DNA of 64,000 bases from Guillardia theta CCMP2712 (GCF_000315625.1 NW_005434651.1:145115-209114); one strand, 5' to 3'. Shown: positions 44,102 to 56,773, counted from the first letter of the stretch. The notes: generated by a model not told the origin, from the letters alone. Made by a program: numbers and translations.

Positions 44102-44877
44102 ATGGGCGGTCTTGTAGGTCGACGAGTCGAGCATGGCGATCAAGCGACAAGCTTTGACATGCTGGGATTAGCTTCGGTTTCAAGGGTAAAATATGAAATA
44201 TTGAATGAAAATACTATAGTAAATATGAATATTTGAAATGGATTTTGAAATAACTTCAAAACGGCTCCCGGAATCGCAAGTTTGCGGCATGGAGGCGCTG
44301 CGATGGGCGGAGGTGCTGGCATTTCATGCAGGAAGAATGCGACTTCTGATCGGTGAGCTAGCGCGATCACCATGAGCTACCATGTCGAACATTGTTGCAT
44401 CCATCGCAGGCAACACCTTCATCTCCATCTCGTCCTCCACCTCGTCATTTCATCATCATCATACATTCCGAGGAAGTATGTTGCAGTAGTCATCGCAATC
44501 ATCTCCATCATGTTGCCCATTCATGTCCATCACAATCTTAATCATGACAGTCACCTTCAAGATTGTCGTTGTTGTTGTCGTCCTTGCCTACAATATCACT
44601 GTATATTCTGAAATATGCTCACCTGAAACATCACCATAATTATGCATACCATCACCGTCTTCCTCGTCACCACCACGACTATCGACTTCGTCGTCATCGC
44701 GTCTTTGTCATCTCCTGACTTGCAACAGTACCTAGCTTTCATTAACAACACCTTGTCTTCACTTAGTACACATCATTCTTAATACTACAGAAAATCTTGC
44801 ACCGACGGCAAGGAATGCAGCAAACCAAATTCTGTTTCCTTGACTTTCCTTTGCCTTTGTTGCTGTTTCCCACCTTG

Positions 44878-44888
44878 AAATATAAATT
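44878..44888 (+). promoter_or_regulatory. TATA-like element of the eight-exon membrane protein gene
   Basis: AAATATAAATT about 40 bp before the ATG at 44920, placed plausibly for a core promoter with a very short leader. Confidence 0.35.
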
Positions 44889-44919
44889 TCTGATTGTTGC
44901 TCAAGGTTTTGGAGCGCTA

Positions 44920-45993
44920 ATGTACTCGAGATCTTTTCCCTATACCATCATGTTCTGTCAGGTGAAATCTTAGAGAACGACATATGAAGTTGGTAAACAA
45001 GCTCAAAGGCATTTGGCTCTACCGGACTTCCTGTCATGAAAGAAGGGTTTGCCAAACTGATAGAGGAGTGAGGATACTTGATTGTTGTGCTCGTCGTCTC
45101 CGTGACATAACAGCTCAGGTACAAGGAAGCGAGGGAGGACGTTTCGAGGAATGTGTCGACGGAGAAAGACGCCCTGAGCATGATTGCTGAGTATCATCAA
45201 GAAATTCAGAGGCTTCTGATGGAGCACGAGGCTGCCAGGACCTCGGGCAACTCTTCTCGCATGAACGACATCCAGGGGAAGATAGACGGACTTGAGCACA
45301 AGTACAAACTTGCAAAGGTAATGTGTGGAGGATCCTGCGGTCTCAAAAGGAAGAAGAAAGAGAGATGATGCTTGTAGATGTGAAGGAGAGTGTGCTGATT
45401 GTGGAGAAAGGAGATACCATGACATCATGACGTTGATGCCGTTGACTCTTCAAACTTGCTTCAGGCATCTCTCAGCACAGTAGAAGCTATCTTGCACACG
45501 ATTGATCCATACAAAGTTTGTCACATCCTGGGTGGCATGTGGATTGGAATCTCCGGATGCATCGCGGCAGCCGTTTCCCCCTCAGCTCGCAGCCTCAACG
45601 TCGGCCTTAGCCTCGGCGAGAGACTCTCCGCCCTTCTCCGCAGTCTGCTCGCTGCCCGAGCGCAAAGGAGGATAGAGAGCTCGCAGAGGGGAGGAGGAGC
45701 GAGGAGCGAGGAGGAAGAGCGGAGGAGCAGATGGGCAGAGTTCTCGCTAGACTCCTGCTGCAGGGGGTTGGGAGTGGTGGCAGCCTTCTACATGCAGAGG
45801 GTTGTGAACGCGTTCCAGGGGTCGATTATGCTCGCTGCTGTGCTCAACTGACTGCTCTTTTGCTCCAGCTCGTTGATAGGTGGATCCATCGTCGTGGAGG
45901 AGCTCGCAAAGGTGAGATGACTGGCCAAGAGCAGCAGGGGCAGGGGCAGGGGCAGGAGAAGCAACAGGGGCAGGGGCAGGAGCAGGAGCAGGG

Positions 45994-46038
<45 letters not shown>

Positions 46039-46593
46039 AGAGAGTGAACGATCATGTTTGAAAGGTGGCGGATGAACGAGGGTCGCAGCTGTCGGAGCAT
46101 CAGATAAGTGAGGGCCGTTGCGGACCTGGCGGGTTCTGACTTCAACTCAGACACGGGCAAGATGGCACTTGCTGTCGCCGTCTTTGCATGGCAGTATCGA
46201 TCCCCAGGAGCCGGACAGGTCTCACAACCTCCTCCTCCTTCTCCATCCTCCTCCTTCTCCATCCTCCTCCTTCTCCATCCTCCTTTGTTCCCGTCCATCT
46301 CTCTGTCTCCTCCTCTTCTCCCCCCTTCCATCTCACTCTCACTCACTCTCCTCTTTCCAGCTCTGCCCCCTTCCTTCTCTTCCCCTCTCTTCCCCTCCCT
46401 TCCTTCTCTTCCCCTCTCTTCCCCTCCCTTCCTTCTCTTCCCCTCTCTTCCCCTCTCCCCCCTCTTCTTCCTGCTTTCAAACTTCTCCCTCATGACTGAG
46501 AGCGCGCGGACTCCGCAGGTCCCTGCCATCTTCTTCCCCATCGCCTTTCCAGCTTTCGTGCTCGAGAAAATTTTGTCTGCCTTTGCGAGGTGA
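44920..46593 (+). CDS. Membrane protein with coiled coil, unknown family
   Basis: Exons 44920-44961, 45009-45067, 45119-45317, 45465-45820, 45869-45911, 46065-46107, 46151-46218 and 46519-46593. Total 885 nt, 294 residues, all junctions in phase, stop TGA. Residues 20-95 are a charged coiled coil (KEAREDVSRNVSTEKDAL, MNDIQGKIDGLEHKYKLAK). Then hydrophobic segments: ILGGMWIGISGCIAAAVS (about 115-132), GLGVVAAFYMQRV, SLIGGSIVVEEL, MALAVAVFAWQY and VPAIFFPIAFPAFVLEKIL, giving about four to five membrane passes. No catalytic motif. Introns are 45-60 nt except two swollen by GCAGGA and CT repeats. Topology and location are not determinable here. Confidence 0.7.
45937..46038. repeat. GGGGCA/GGAGCA hexamer repeat
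   Basis: About sixteen hexamer units inside the intron between exons ending 45911 and starting 46065. Confidence 0.9.
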
Positions 46594-46732
46594 GGAGGGG
46601 CAGGAGGGGAGGGGAGGCAGGGAGGGAGGAAGAGATCTGTAGCAGAGGAAAGCAAAGAGATTAGGACATGCGCCTCCGCCGCCGCAGCAGCAGCAGAAGC
46701 AGAAGCAGAAGCAGCAGCAGAAGCAGAAGCAG

Positions 46733-46776
<44 letters not shown>

Positions 46777-47022
46777 TGGCTTCGATCGCGTGTTTGACAT
46801 TTTTGTGTTGTTGTTGCAGTCAGCAGATGTGGACTAGCATCTTGAAATGATGGTCCATCATCATCGTCATTGTCAATGCCAGCAAGGCTTATCCACCCCC
46901 TCCCTCTCCTTTTTTACCACCAAAACATTCCAAACTTCAATGAAAACGATCAACCTGACATGTTAAACTTTTATTTCATTTCTCATCTGTTCATCATCGT
47001 CAACATTCCATGGCAACTTCCG
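46594..47022. other. Convergent intergenic region with AGC microsatellite
   Basis: Between two stop codons. 46678-46774 is an (AGC)n/(AGAAGC)n run. The remainder is AT-richer with no supported gene. Confidence 0.7.
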
Positions 47023-50000
47023 TTATGTCCTCCTCCTCGCTTTCTTCTCCTCCGTCCTCTCAAGCTCCCGCTTTGCCCGCGACCGCGTCATCCTACCACT
47101 TTCCTCTTTCCCTACCGTCTCCTTCATTTCAGCTGCCCCTGCAGATGAAGGTAAGACAGACGCCGGATCAGGACAAGTTTCACCTGAACGACGTGTACTG
47201 CGGCTTACTCGAGGAGGGGAGTCAATCGAATTCATCTTTGCTCCTCCTCCTCCTCCTCCTCCTTTTCCTCCTCCTCCTCCTTTTCCTCCTCCTCCCTTTC
47301 CTTCTCCTGTCGCCCCCCTTCTGCTTCTTTCCATCGATTGTCTCCCCTTCTCCTCCTCATCGTACGCAGTTCCTCCAGGACTATCATTGTCGTCGTCAAC
47401 ATCACCTTCCCCGTCCTCCGCAGAGGCCCCGCTCGCTTCCTCCGCCGCTGACTCAGAGTCGGGAACCAGCGAAGCGTTGGGCATGTGCGAGAGGCACTTG
47501 AAGCAGCGAATGTACTCGGCAGAGACCGGAGGCTGCTGGCGTGTCAGGGGAGGAAGAGAAGAAGATGAATGGGAGGGAGAGAAGGAGAGGAAGGGGTGGG
47601 AGAGGAGCAAGGTGGGGCATGGAGGGAGGGAAAGTCAGGGAAGGAAAGTTGATATGTGGAGTAGCCTCAAGAGGGAGAGGGGGGGGGCAGGGGGAGATGC
47701 AGTGCAGGGACTAGAGGAGGAGCATGAATGTTGAGGGCGAGGAGGAGGAGGAGGAGGAGGAGGAGGAGGAGGAGGAGGAAGAGGAGGAGGAGAGAGAGAG
47801 AGGAGGAGGAGGAGGAGGAGCTGCGTCACCTCGTATCGAATGCGAGAGAAGAGCTGGTGGACCTCGACGGGCTCGAAGTGATTGTCAAGGAAGTCATCGC
47901 TGAATGCAGCAGGGCAGTCGATGCAGCGGAAGAGCATACCCCCGCAGTCCGACGCCCTCCTCTTGGAGCAGCAGCACCTGTGGTGGGGGCATATCCATCG
48001 CTCGTGGCTGCGGAGGATGACGCGCTCCCTCGCCTGCCGCGTGACGTTGGTGGAGGGAAGCTGCAGCTTCCTATAGTTGTCGTTGAAGGTGCGGAGGAGG
48101 CGTCTACCGTTGATGAAGGAGGGAGTTTTTTCCCGCATCTTGCTCAGGGTGCTGTTGAACGCCAGCCTGACGTCAGCAGCCAGGTCCTCCGGCCCGTGGT
48201 AGCTCCCGTTCTTCACCTTGCTCAGCACGTCCATAAGGCCGAGGCTGCCCCTGAACCTGGCCCCCTCCTCCTCGCCCCCTTCCCCACCGACGGAGGAGGA
48301 GCCGAGGTAGGGGCCCGCGTCCTTGCTCTTCGAGATGCGCATCACAAGGTTTCGATAGTCGTGAGGCCACTCGCCTACCGTCGACTTGTCCTCCTCAGTG
48401 AACCCGAGCTCCGAGTACACGTCCGACAGGAACCGGCGAAGCGCTCGAGCAGCCTTGTACACTGGGTGATCTGCTGCGGCCCCTCCCATGATCGCTGACA
48501 GCATGCTCTTCAGGGCAGTCACGAAGTGGCTGAAACTGTCGTACGTGCCCTTCTGCAGGCTGCGGTGAATGTGCCCGAGCTCGAACTTCCTCCCCTCGAA
48601 GGGCGGGTGGGAGCTACCGCTGCTGATGTTGCTGATGTTGCCGCAGGCGTTGGCGCGCTGGAGGAGCCTTCCCTCTCTCTTCATCAGCACTGTGTTCATC
48701 ACCTTGTTGCACAGCATCCACTCGTTCGTCGGCATCCTGGTGGCCCTGGTGGGGCCATGCTGGTCGGTGCTGCTGTTATGACCCACGTGCTCTCCCTCTT
48801 CCCCGTGCTTCCCCATGTGCGCATCCTGCCAGGCATGGCTGCCACGATCCGACACGTTGTAGGCATCCAGCCCAAGGGCAGGCTGCCCCCCCCCCCCTTC
48901 CTCCTCGTCCTCCTCTTCTTCCTCGTCCTCCTCCTCCTCATCCTCCAACCCTCCCCATCCCTCCGCCTTGATGCAGAACTTGTGCATCACCGTCGGGCAT
49001 CGCAAGCAGAACAGCATGATCCCGCTGGCTCGCTTGCAACGCTGGCACGTCCTCCTGTGGAGGAACCCTTTCTTCTTCGTCCCCTCAGTCTTCGTCTTCA
49101 TCCCCACCACCTGCGTCGCCCCCGCCTTGCCGGACCGTCTCTTTCCGTCCAGCGTCGTCGCCCACTCGCTCGCCATGTCGTCGGAGCTCTTCCTCTTGGA
49201 GTAGTGCTTCCCCTCGAACTGCCGCACAGCAGGCAGTGTCTGGAACATCTCCTCCAGAGCCGTCGCGTTTACTATGCTCGCGTTCTCTTGCTCCGCCCTC
49301 CTCGTCGCCACCTCCGCCAGCTGCACTCCAGCAAGCTCGTCGTCGCTCCCGTTGTAGACCTTGGTCTCCGAATGCTCCAGCAGCTCCTCGATGTTCGCCT
49401 CTGACAGGTTCGCCGCAGGCGTCGCCTGCCCGATGCAGTGGAGGCCATGGCGGAGGGTGAGGACGATGTCAGAGAGCGAGGCCTTGGGCTCGAGCTCGGG
49501 CGAGCGGTTGGGGAGAAGCGCATTTACGCCTTCGCGCATGACGAGCGCATTCATCAACGCCTTCTGCTCTGCCGCCAGTACGATCCTCTCCTCCACCGTG
49601 CCCTGTGTGACCAACCTGCCGCAGGGAGTGAGAGGAGGAGCAACAAGAGGGGAGGGAGCAAAGAAGCATGGGCAAGACGAGTGCGAACTCCAACAGATGG
49701 CAGGAGGAAGCAAAGCGGGGGGAGGGTGCAGAGGGAGGGAGGGAGGGGGGGAGCAGAGGTAGAGGTGGAGATACCTATAGCAGTGAACGGTCTTCTTCTG
49801 TCCTATCCTGTGCACGCGGTCCATGGCCTGGAGGTCAGCGCTGGGGTTCCAGTCGCTGTCGAAGATGATGACGGTGTCTGCTGCGATGAGAGTGATGCCG
49901 AGGCCTCCGGCGCGGGTCGAGATGAGGTAGACGAAGAAGCGGCTCCGGGGGTTCTCGAAGCACGCGATCTCGTACCTCCTCCTCGCCGCTGGCGTCGAGC

Positions 50001-51814
50001 CGTCGAGCCGGAGGAACTTGTAGTTGCGGAAGCGCATGTAGTCGCCGATGAGGTCGAGCATCGAGGTGAACTGAGAGTAGATGAGCGCCTTCCTACCCTC
50101 CTGCTGCAGCTTCGTCAGGATCTTGTCCAGGACCTGCAGCTTGCTCGACGTCTCAACGATCCGCTGGTCGGTGACCATCGGGTCGAGCTCAGGCAGGAGG
50201 AAGGGATGGTTGCAAACTTTCCTCAGCTGCATCAGCATCGAGTTGAGCGAGCTGTAGTGCATGCCGAGCTTCTTGGGGGATGCAGGGTCTGTGCTGCCCT
50301 TGGACAGCTGAAGGATCTTGTCGATGTCCTGTTTGAGGATCCCAGCGTATACAAACCTCTGCATCTCTGACAGTGGAACGACTATCTTCTTCTCGATCTT
50401 GGGGGGCAGCTCCTGGCTGAGCACATCTCGTTTCAGCCTCCTGAGCATCAGGGACTCGAGGAGGGAATGGGCACATTCTATCAGAGCAGCGTCGACTACT
50501 CCCTGGCTGCTGCTGTTGTGGTAGAGCTGGTTGATGCGGAACCCGGCGTCTGAGGAGGCAGTCAACGACCATGACGAACATGGGGGAGAGAAGAATCGTG
50601 ATGCGGGAAGAGGGAGGGGGAGGGAGAGGAGCAGGACAAGGTGGAAAGAGGAGGGAAGAATGGAGGAGGAAGGTTTGGAGGGAGGAGAAAGGAGGGAGAG
50701 CTAACCGAACATCTCAGAGGAATGGAGGACGTCGGGGAAGAGGATATTGAGGAGGCTCCACAGCTCATGGAGGTTGTTCTGCAGGGGAGTCCCGGTGATG
50801 AGGAGACGGTTGCAGCAGTGGAGCTTGCGGACTACTTGACCAAGGACGGTGTTCTCGTTCTTCATACGATGCGCTTCGTCCAGCACCACATAGTTCCACA
50901 CTGACCTCGCAACAAACGCGTGCTGGTCCGCCACGAGCATCTCGTAGGTGGTGATGCAAATGTCGAACATGCCCTTGTTCAGGACCTCGTGCCGCAGCCG
51001 CTCTCTCTCTGCCAAGGACAGGAATCATCGCCCTCCCATCTTTGCAGCACGACCTGACCCTGATCTGCTGCAGCCCTGCTCTTGCTCTGCTGATACCTTT
51101 CCCCATCTCCTCCTCCCCCATCGCGCTGAGACTGTCCTCCTACCTCGTTCTGCACCCTTGCTTCACATCCTCTCTGAACTTTTGTGCTCCTATATGACTG
51201 CAACGAAAATTCCCTTCTCCTTCCTCCTCTTTCTTCTCTCCCTCCCTCCTCCCTCCTCGCCTCCTCTATTCATGACCTCCCTCCTCCTTCTCATGCTCTG
51301 CCACGACTTCCTCTTCTCCTCTCCTCATCACCTCGCTCCTCGCTCCCACCTTCCCTGCTCCCCACAGTCTCCACTCTCCTCCTCCTCACCAGCTGAGGAC
51401 CCATGGAACGTGACGACCTTGAGACTAGGGCACCACTTCTGGGCTTCGCAAACCCAGCTGTTCATGACTGAGAGCGGGGCCACGACGAGGTGTGGGCCGG
51501 GCTCCTGCCTTACAGCCTTGAGGAAGACTAGGAAAGAGAGCACCTGGAGGGTCTTTCCCAACCCCTGAGCAGGCGCGTCAGTGGCTGGAGCATGAGGGAG
51601 GGGGGACGGGGGGGAGGATGGGTCAAGGGGGAGGAGGATGGGTCAAGGAGAGGCAGGAGGAGTGGAGTGAGCTGACAAGAAATATGTGGAGGAGAGAGGA
51701 GAATGAATAGAGGAACAAGCCGATTAGAGGGGCAGGGTGAGAGACAGAGACAGGGAAGGGAAGCGAAGTGGAGGAGGTAGGAGGAAGTAGGACCAAGGTG
51801 AAGGGCGGAGAAAG

Positions 51815-51851
<37 letters not shown>

Positions 51852-52535
51852 ATCAAAAGGACAATCAGCCCACCATCTCGTCCCCTAGAATAATCCCTGC
51901 GCCCTCGTCGTGCTGTTCGGCCATCCACCGGAGCCCCTCAACCTGATACCCGCGCATCTCCCCTCCCACCACTTGCCTCGGCTGCCCCTTGACCGGTAGT
52001 TTGTGCTTCTTGATCTCCTCAATCGCTCGGAAGAGCAGCGAGTCCTCCTGCTCCCGCACTCCAGCCAGCAGCTCCGTCATGCGCAGCAGCTTCGCGCCCG
52101 TCGCCCCGTCGATCTCTCTGCCGTTGCAAGTGAGATGCCAGAGGAAGGAAGGGGGAGGAGGACTGCAAGCCCGAGACGAGGAGGACTTGAGCTGGGGTTA
52201 AGGGCAAGCAGAGAAGAAGAGAGCAGGAGAGAAGGAGTAGACGGTGAAGGTGAGGGAGCAGAGAGAAGGAGCAGGAACTTGGGCTGTGATGCAGGACGGA
52301 CCTGTCATGCGGAGCAAGAAAAGGAGAGAAATGGTCCCAACGATCGATGACGAACTGAGCTCGTTTTCCCTGAGAAATCTTGGAGAAACGATGGAGAGTC
52401 GCAATCTGTGTTGGGGTGAACGAACAATTGAGACAACCGGAAGAGACTGTATAGCGGCATCTTGCCTGGTTGGCCCGTTGAGCATTCGCGACAGCAGATT
52501 CCTTCCTCTTTGACTGAGAGGATGGGAAGCAAGAA

Positions 52536-52588
<53 letters not shown>

Positions 52589-53381
52589 AAAGGAAGACGA
52601 AGAGAAAAGAAAGTCAACTAAAGTCAGATTCGAAACATTCCAAGGAACACCTGTGGCCAGACGTTCTCCACTGGGACGCGATCGAACGCACCATCCAAGG
52701 CATAGTAGAAACTCTCCTTCCGGTTTCGCTCCTTGTGAACAGGAGTACCCATCTCCTCCGCCTCTGCCTGCTCCTCCTCCTCCTCCTCCTCCTCCTCCTC
52801 CTCCTCCTCCTCCTCCTCCCCTCCCCCAACCTCCCCCAGCAGCTCATCGGTAGCCCCCTCAGCAGCAGCAGCCCCCTCAGCCTCACGCTTGCGGTATACA
52901 GAGACCAGCAGCCCATCTCGACAGAGGTTGGAGAGGTGAATACCGAGGTAGAAGGGAGCATCGAATGCGACCTCCTTGTTCCTCTCACTGATCCTATCGA
53001 CAGCACCATCAGAGTCCAACTCGCGGAGAGCGCGGGTGGCAGGAAGCGAGCAGCAGGCAGCAAAAGCTCACCATTGGATGATCTGGTTCTTGGAGACGGC
53101 TGACTGGGGTGAGGTAGCGTTCAACATGTGCAGAGCGTGTCTGAGTGAGGAACGGCTGAGCTCAAGTAGCACAACACACACATGCGCTTACAAGCACGTC
53201 GACCGCCAGGACCCGCGCATCTTCCGGGGAGATGCCCTGGCATTGTTGAAGGCGTGGTCGATGTCGACAAAGTTGTCGTCCTGCTGCCTGTAGACAGGTC
53301 GTCGCTTCATGTCGCTGCAGTGGCTGGGAGTCAGAGGAGAGGAGGAACCGAGAGGTAGATTGTTTCCCACCTCACTTCCAT
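47023..53381 (-). CDS. SNF2-family chromatin-remodelling ATPase with zinc fingers and bromodomain-like segment
   Basis: At least thirteen exons, including 53376-53381, 53192-53236, 53072-53103, 52651-52993, 52448-52513, 52302-52405, 51874-52117, 51390-51564 and 50706-51008. Longer exons then run from about 50545 to 47832, with two C-terminal exons ending at 47023. Start ATG-GAA splices to GISPEDARVLAVDVL; an alternative ATG at 53310 would need a 32-nt intron. A poly-Glu run precedes the helicase: motif I GDEMGLGKT (about 277-285, split by an intron), DEAH 382-385, ITGTPLQNN, and motifs V-VI STRAGGLGI ... DLQAMDRVHRIGQ. C-terminal: a PHD-like finger (CQRCKRASGIMLFCLRCP), a bromodomain-like LMDVLSKVKNGSYHGPEDL, a second finger (CPHHRCCCSK ... 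FRCIDCPAAF) and a basic tail. It slides or evicts nucleosomes using ATP; subfamily (ISWI or CHD1-like) undecided. Confidence 0.82.
47741..47820. repeat. GGA/GAG purine tract
   Basis: (GGA)n in an intron of the minus-strand remodeler, pyrimidine-rich on the sense strand. Confidence 0.85.
51818..51850. repeat. (GGCA)n microsatellite
   Basis: Eight GGCA units in the intron that splits motif I of the remodeler. Confidence 0.9.
52537..52588. repeat. (GGAGCA)n microsatellite
   Basis: Eight hexamer units in an intron of the remodeler. Confidence 0.9.
52768..52820. repeat. (CTC)n microsatellite coding for poly-Glu
   Basis: Sixteen in-frame CTC units read on the minus strand as glutamate in the N-terminal part of the remodeler. 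Confidence 0.85.
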
Positions 53382-53419
53382 CGAGAAGGTCTGTCGCCGA
53401 CGATCCCTCTCCTCCTCGC

Positions 53420-55621
53420 TCACTCTCTTGAGGGAGCTCTGCACACAAACCTTCTTGTCAGGCCCAGAGGATCCGCAGAGCACAACAAATCCAACACCTC
53501 GTAGTCCTCCTGCATCCACTGCGACAAGTTCTGGTACAATGACCTCTCCTCCTCTGCTAAGTCCTTCCATTCCGCGCGAAGTTGTCGCTCCTGCGCATTG
53601 CGATCTACCACCATCTTTTTGACCTCGATCATCGTCTCGATTCCATGCCGGTCACGCAGCGTCTGCTGGATGGAAGACAAGAAAGTTGCAGGAGCCAGCG
53701 GCTTGATCGAGCTAAAGTTGTGCTCGAGCTGCTCTTCGAGGTACGTCCAGGCCTCATGACGATCGGAGATGCAGGAGGGTGAAGTCTCGTTGCTGCTGCT
53801 CCCTCTCTCTAGCTCTGTTGAGAACACAAAGTTCTGCCTCCATCGCATGCTGAAGAGGAGAGGAGCGTCCCTCCGCTCTAAGTCCAGGTACTTTTTCGCC
53901 TCGTGCAGGAGGTGCCTCCCCCAGCTGACGTTGTTACAGACACCCAAGTAGAAGTTCAGCCTCTGCTCCATCATCGCCTCCTCCTCCTTCCTCAGCGACT
54001 GGTTGTAGGCCATCTCGCGCTTGATGAACATTCGAAACAGCTGGTAGGCAGGCGGCGGTTTCCCAGCCACAGGCCACAGGAACCACCCAAAGAAAGGAGC
54101 CTTGACCCACCGGTGCTGCGCAGGAGGTCGAGGAAGGAAGCAGCGGACGGTTCTCCTTACCTCCTGCAAGACAGAGCTGACGGGCACGTGGGTGTCCGGA
54201 TCCATCCAAGACCACCTCCCATCCTTGAACTTCCACTCGAAACTCTTTCCCCTCTCGTTGCAACGGGTCTGGTTGACGAGCATTTCGAGGGCGTCCGGGC
54301 AGATCCAGTTCTCCGAAGAGCGGGTCGGAAAGCGACCGTAGCTCTGAAGGACTCTGGAGATCCTGTTGGCCAGTGTTTGGTTGATGAAGTCGAGCAGCAC
54401 AACACATCGTGGAGGGATCTGAGCGAGGAAGTTGGCACCCATGAGGAGGATAGGATCGTTCGTCGTTGCGCCCCTGATCCTTACTTTCCTCGAGAGCTCG
54501 AGCTTCGGGATGTTCTCCAACACCTCTGTGTTGACGTAGTACAGGGAAGTGTTGTACTCTGCTGCCATCTGAAGCGCTCGGTCGCGATCCTTTTGGGTCA
54601 GAATCAGCCGCTTGTTCAGGCTGTTGGGATTGGGTGGGAGAGCAGGGGGCCTCATGAATGGCTGCGGGGTCTGTCTGGACCTCGTGCCAGCATTCTGATC
54701 TGAGGGGGGAAAGATCAACCAGCGTCAGAAACCAACGGAGCACAAGGCAGCAAGTTCACACCTCGGACCCTGACGAACGACTCGTACCGGATCTCCAGCC
54801 TCTGCCCTGCAGGAATGTTCTGAGGCAAGCGCACCATCACTTGATCGTCTCCATTGCGCAGGATCATCGAGCCTCCCCTGTAACAATTCTGTTGGAGGAC
54901 TGTAGAGATGATTCTCGGCACCCGTTGGATCCAAGGGCTCCCTTGTGTTCCTGTTCTCGGGATGGGTATTTGGATCTTCAGTACCTGCCCGACTACTGCC
55001 GTCTCAGGGATCTGCACATCCTATCAGACATGAAGCAGTCTGGTCATCAAACTACCTTGATTGACACCACATAGTCAGAAATAGAGATGTTCAAACGACT
55101 CCCGGGAACCATTTCTTCGCTCACTCTCAGATCTCGCAATTCATACCCCACCAAAGTTCCCCACAGGATAACTGGTAGTGCGCGCTGAAGGCGCACAGGA
55201 GCAGCACAGTCATGAAGTATTGAGTGAGACATATCAGATTTACCTGATCAAGTAGCATGCTTCCGGGGGTTTCCGATGCCGCTGGTCTCTTGATCGATGC
55301 TCCTGCTGTCCTGTATATCGGTAACGCCAGCGCTGGGTCAGACTGCAGGCTCCACGCGTGCTTCTGCTTCGAACATGATGGCAATGGCTCTGATGAGACC
55401 TGCCTCGCGCTCTCCTGAGGAAGACTTGTGCCCCCCCGCAGCCTCCTCGAGCACAGCAGGAGGACGTCACTGTACCGTTGAGCTTTCAGCCATCCGACAG
55501 CAGACGCGTCAGAGGGCCGAAAGGTGTCGTGCGGAGAGTTGGTTACGAACGCAAGGAGAATGGAAGTGATGGCCAGGAAGACGTTGAAGCTCCTTGCTCG
55601 GAAGGCTCCCAGTGTTTTCAT
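53420..55621 (-). CDS. Secreted or plastid-directed protein with LRGG motif, unknown family
   Basis: Exons 55245-55621, 55056-55184, 54762-55011, 54161-54699 and 53420-54115, all in phase, about 660 residues. ATG 55621 opens a signal peptide (basic FRARS, then FNVFLAITSILLAFV), followed after about 50 residues by RRLRGG. The middle part has beta-rich segments with Pro-Gly turns (VVGQVLKIQIPIP, MVRLPQNIPAGQRLEIRY), typical of repeated beta modules in algal proteins. The C-terminal 400 residues contain N-glycosylation sequons (NTS, NQT, NVS, NFS), WSW/WFLW aromatic clusters and a final coiled coil (ERQLRAEWKDLAEEERSLY). No catalytic motif recognised. The stop codon lies 38 bp before the next gene's ATG on the same strand. 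Confidence 0.7.
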
Positions 55622-56773
55622 TGGACCCCGACGGCGATGTATGTTCCTGCGGGGTACTCGGCGCCTCCCTCAGTGACTGGTGGTCTCATCAACTGACGAA
55701 GCACCAGCCTATACCATGGTGTTACACTAGACACTTGGATGGACTGTAACTTAGCCAACTTGGGAGAAGAGCCGCAAGCAAACCCCCTGCTGGATTCACA
55801 CTGTCCCGTGCGAAAGGCAATCGGTATTCAAATCATGAGGTGGATCTTTTAGCTTGTCCAACCCTGAAAACGACCACCACCTGAGACAATGATCTCATTT
55901 CATCTATCACCACACGTGGCGAACTTTTTCTCCTTGGGTCCTCCCATCTACCACTCCTCCTCCAGTCGTTCTCCGCGGATCCTGGTACTGAGGTCTGAGA
56001 TCCGTCTGCCAGCTCAGCGTCTGAGGCAAGATGTTCTTCTGGTTTTCATGCATCCTCCATCTCCTTCAGGTTTGTTCTCTGTCGTCTCCTCCTCCTCTCC
56101 TCTCCTCTCTTTCCCCGTTTCTCCCTGCCTTCCGAACCCTCACTCTTCGTAGCGCCCGCACGCCATGCGGGACCCTGTCCCTCATCCCCTCGCAGACTGG
56201 GTCCTCTGGGCCCGCTCCAGGCCCGCCCCCAGGCCCGCGGCGCGGCCCGGGCCCGGGCCCGGCCGGGCTGACGGATCACAAGTTTGTTAGACTTGTACTG
56301 TGCCAAAAAAATGCAGACATCATATCGACCTTAGCTGTAACAAGACAGTTTTGCTCAAGACCGAGTTCAGTTAATGCACACGAAAACCAGAATTCAAGTG
56401 AGGAGCACATGAGAGATACAAATGTAAACTTCAGTGACTCAAGCATCCAGCCATGAGAGCACCTGAGCAAGACGGCTAGGGAGGAGTCCCTCTTCCGAAG
56501 TTCGTCCCACGTACTACATGGCCGCCTCGAAAACACGTAAGGGTCTTGGAAGCCTCCCGGCCGCGGCATGTGGGCCGCCGCCGCGGCGCGCCCCCGCGCG
56601 GCCGGGCCGGGCCGGGCCCGGGCCGGCACTGAGTCACAGTGTCCGATCACACTGGCTGTCAGTGTGCCCCCCCCAGGCCATCCGATGACTCTCATCCCGG
56701 CGGAGGAGCTCACTGAGTCATGGTAATCATTCAAGTTAAGTTTAATGGATGCTAGTAGAATCCATGGAGGCAT
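55622..56773. other. Intergenic region with two GC-rich islands
   Basis: 56150-56275 and 56560-56700 are extremely GC-rich (GGCCCGGGCCCGGGCCC; GCGGCCGGGCCGGGCCGGG). The second is followed by CACTGAGTCACAGTGTCCGATCAC. CACTGAGTC recurs at 56711. Between the islands lies ordinary AT-richer DNA. No gene supported. Confidence 0.6.

Larger units (their letters stand above)
41279..44919. other. 3.6-kb gene-poor region
   Basis: 41640-42150 is a C-rich island with repeated ACCCC and TACCCC words, like those near 9.3 and 63.7 kb. 42960-42990 has two T8-T9 runs. 44380-44700 is CAT/ATC-rich. Open frames at 43012-43380 and 42455-42803 have no domain, codon or splice support. The only likely exons are the pair near 43.95-44.1 kb, listed separately. 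Confidence 0.5.

Noticed and set aside
45937-46038. CRISPR-like array
   Set aside because: Pure hexamer microsatellite with no spacers; no CRISPR arrays seen in the window.
46668-46850. Arg/Ser repeat ORF
   Set aside because: Produced entirely by an AGC/AGA microsatellite in an intergenic region.
53269-53310. Alternative start of the remodeler at ATG 53310
   Set aside because: Needs a 32-nt intron, shorter than any other here; ATG-GAA at 53381 with a normal intron fits better.
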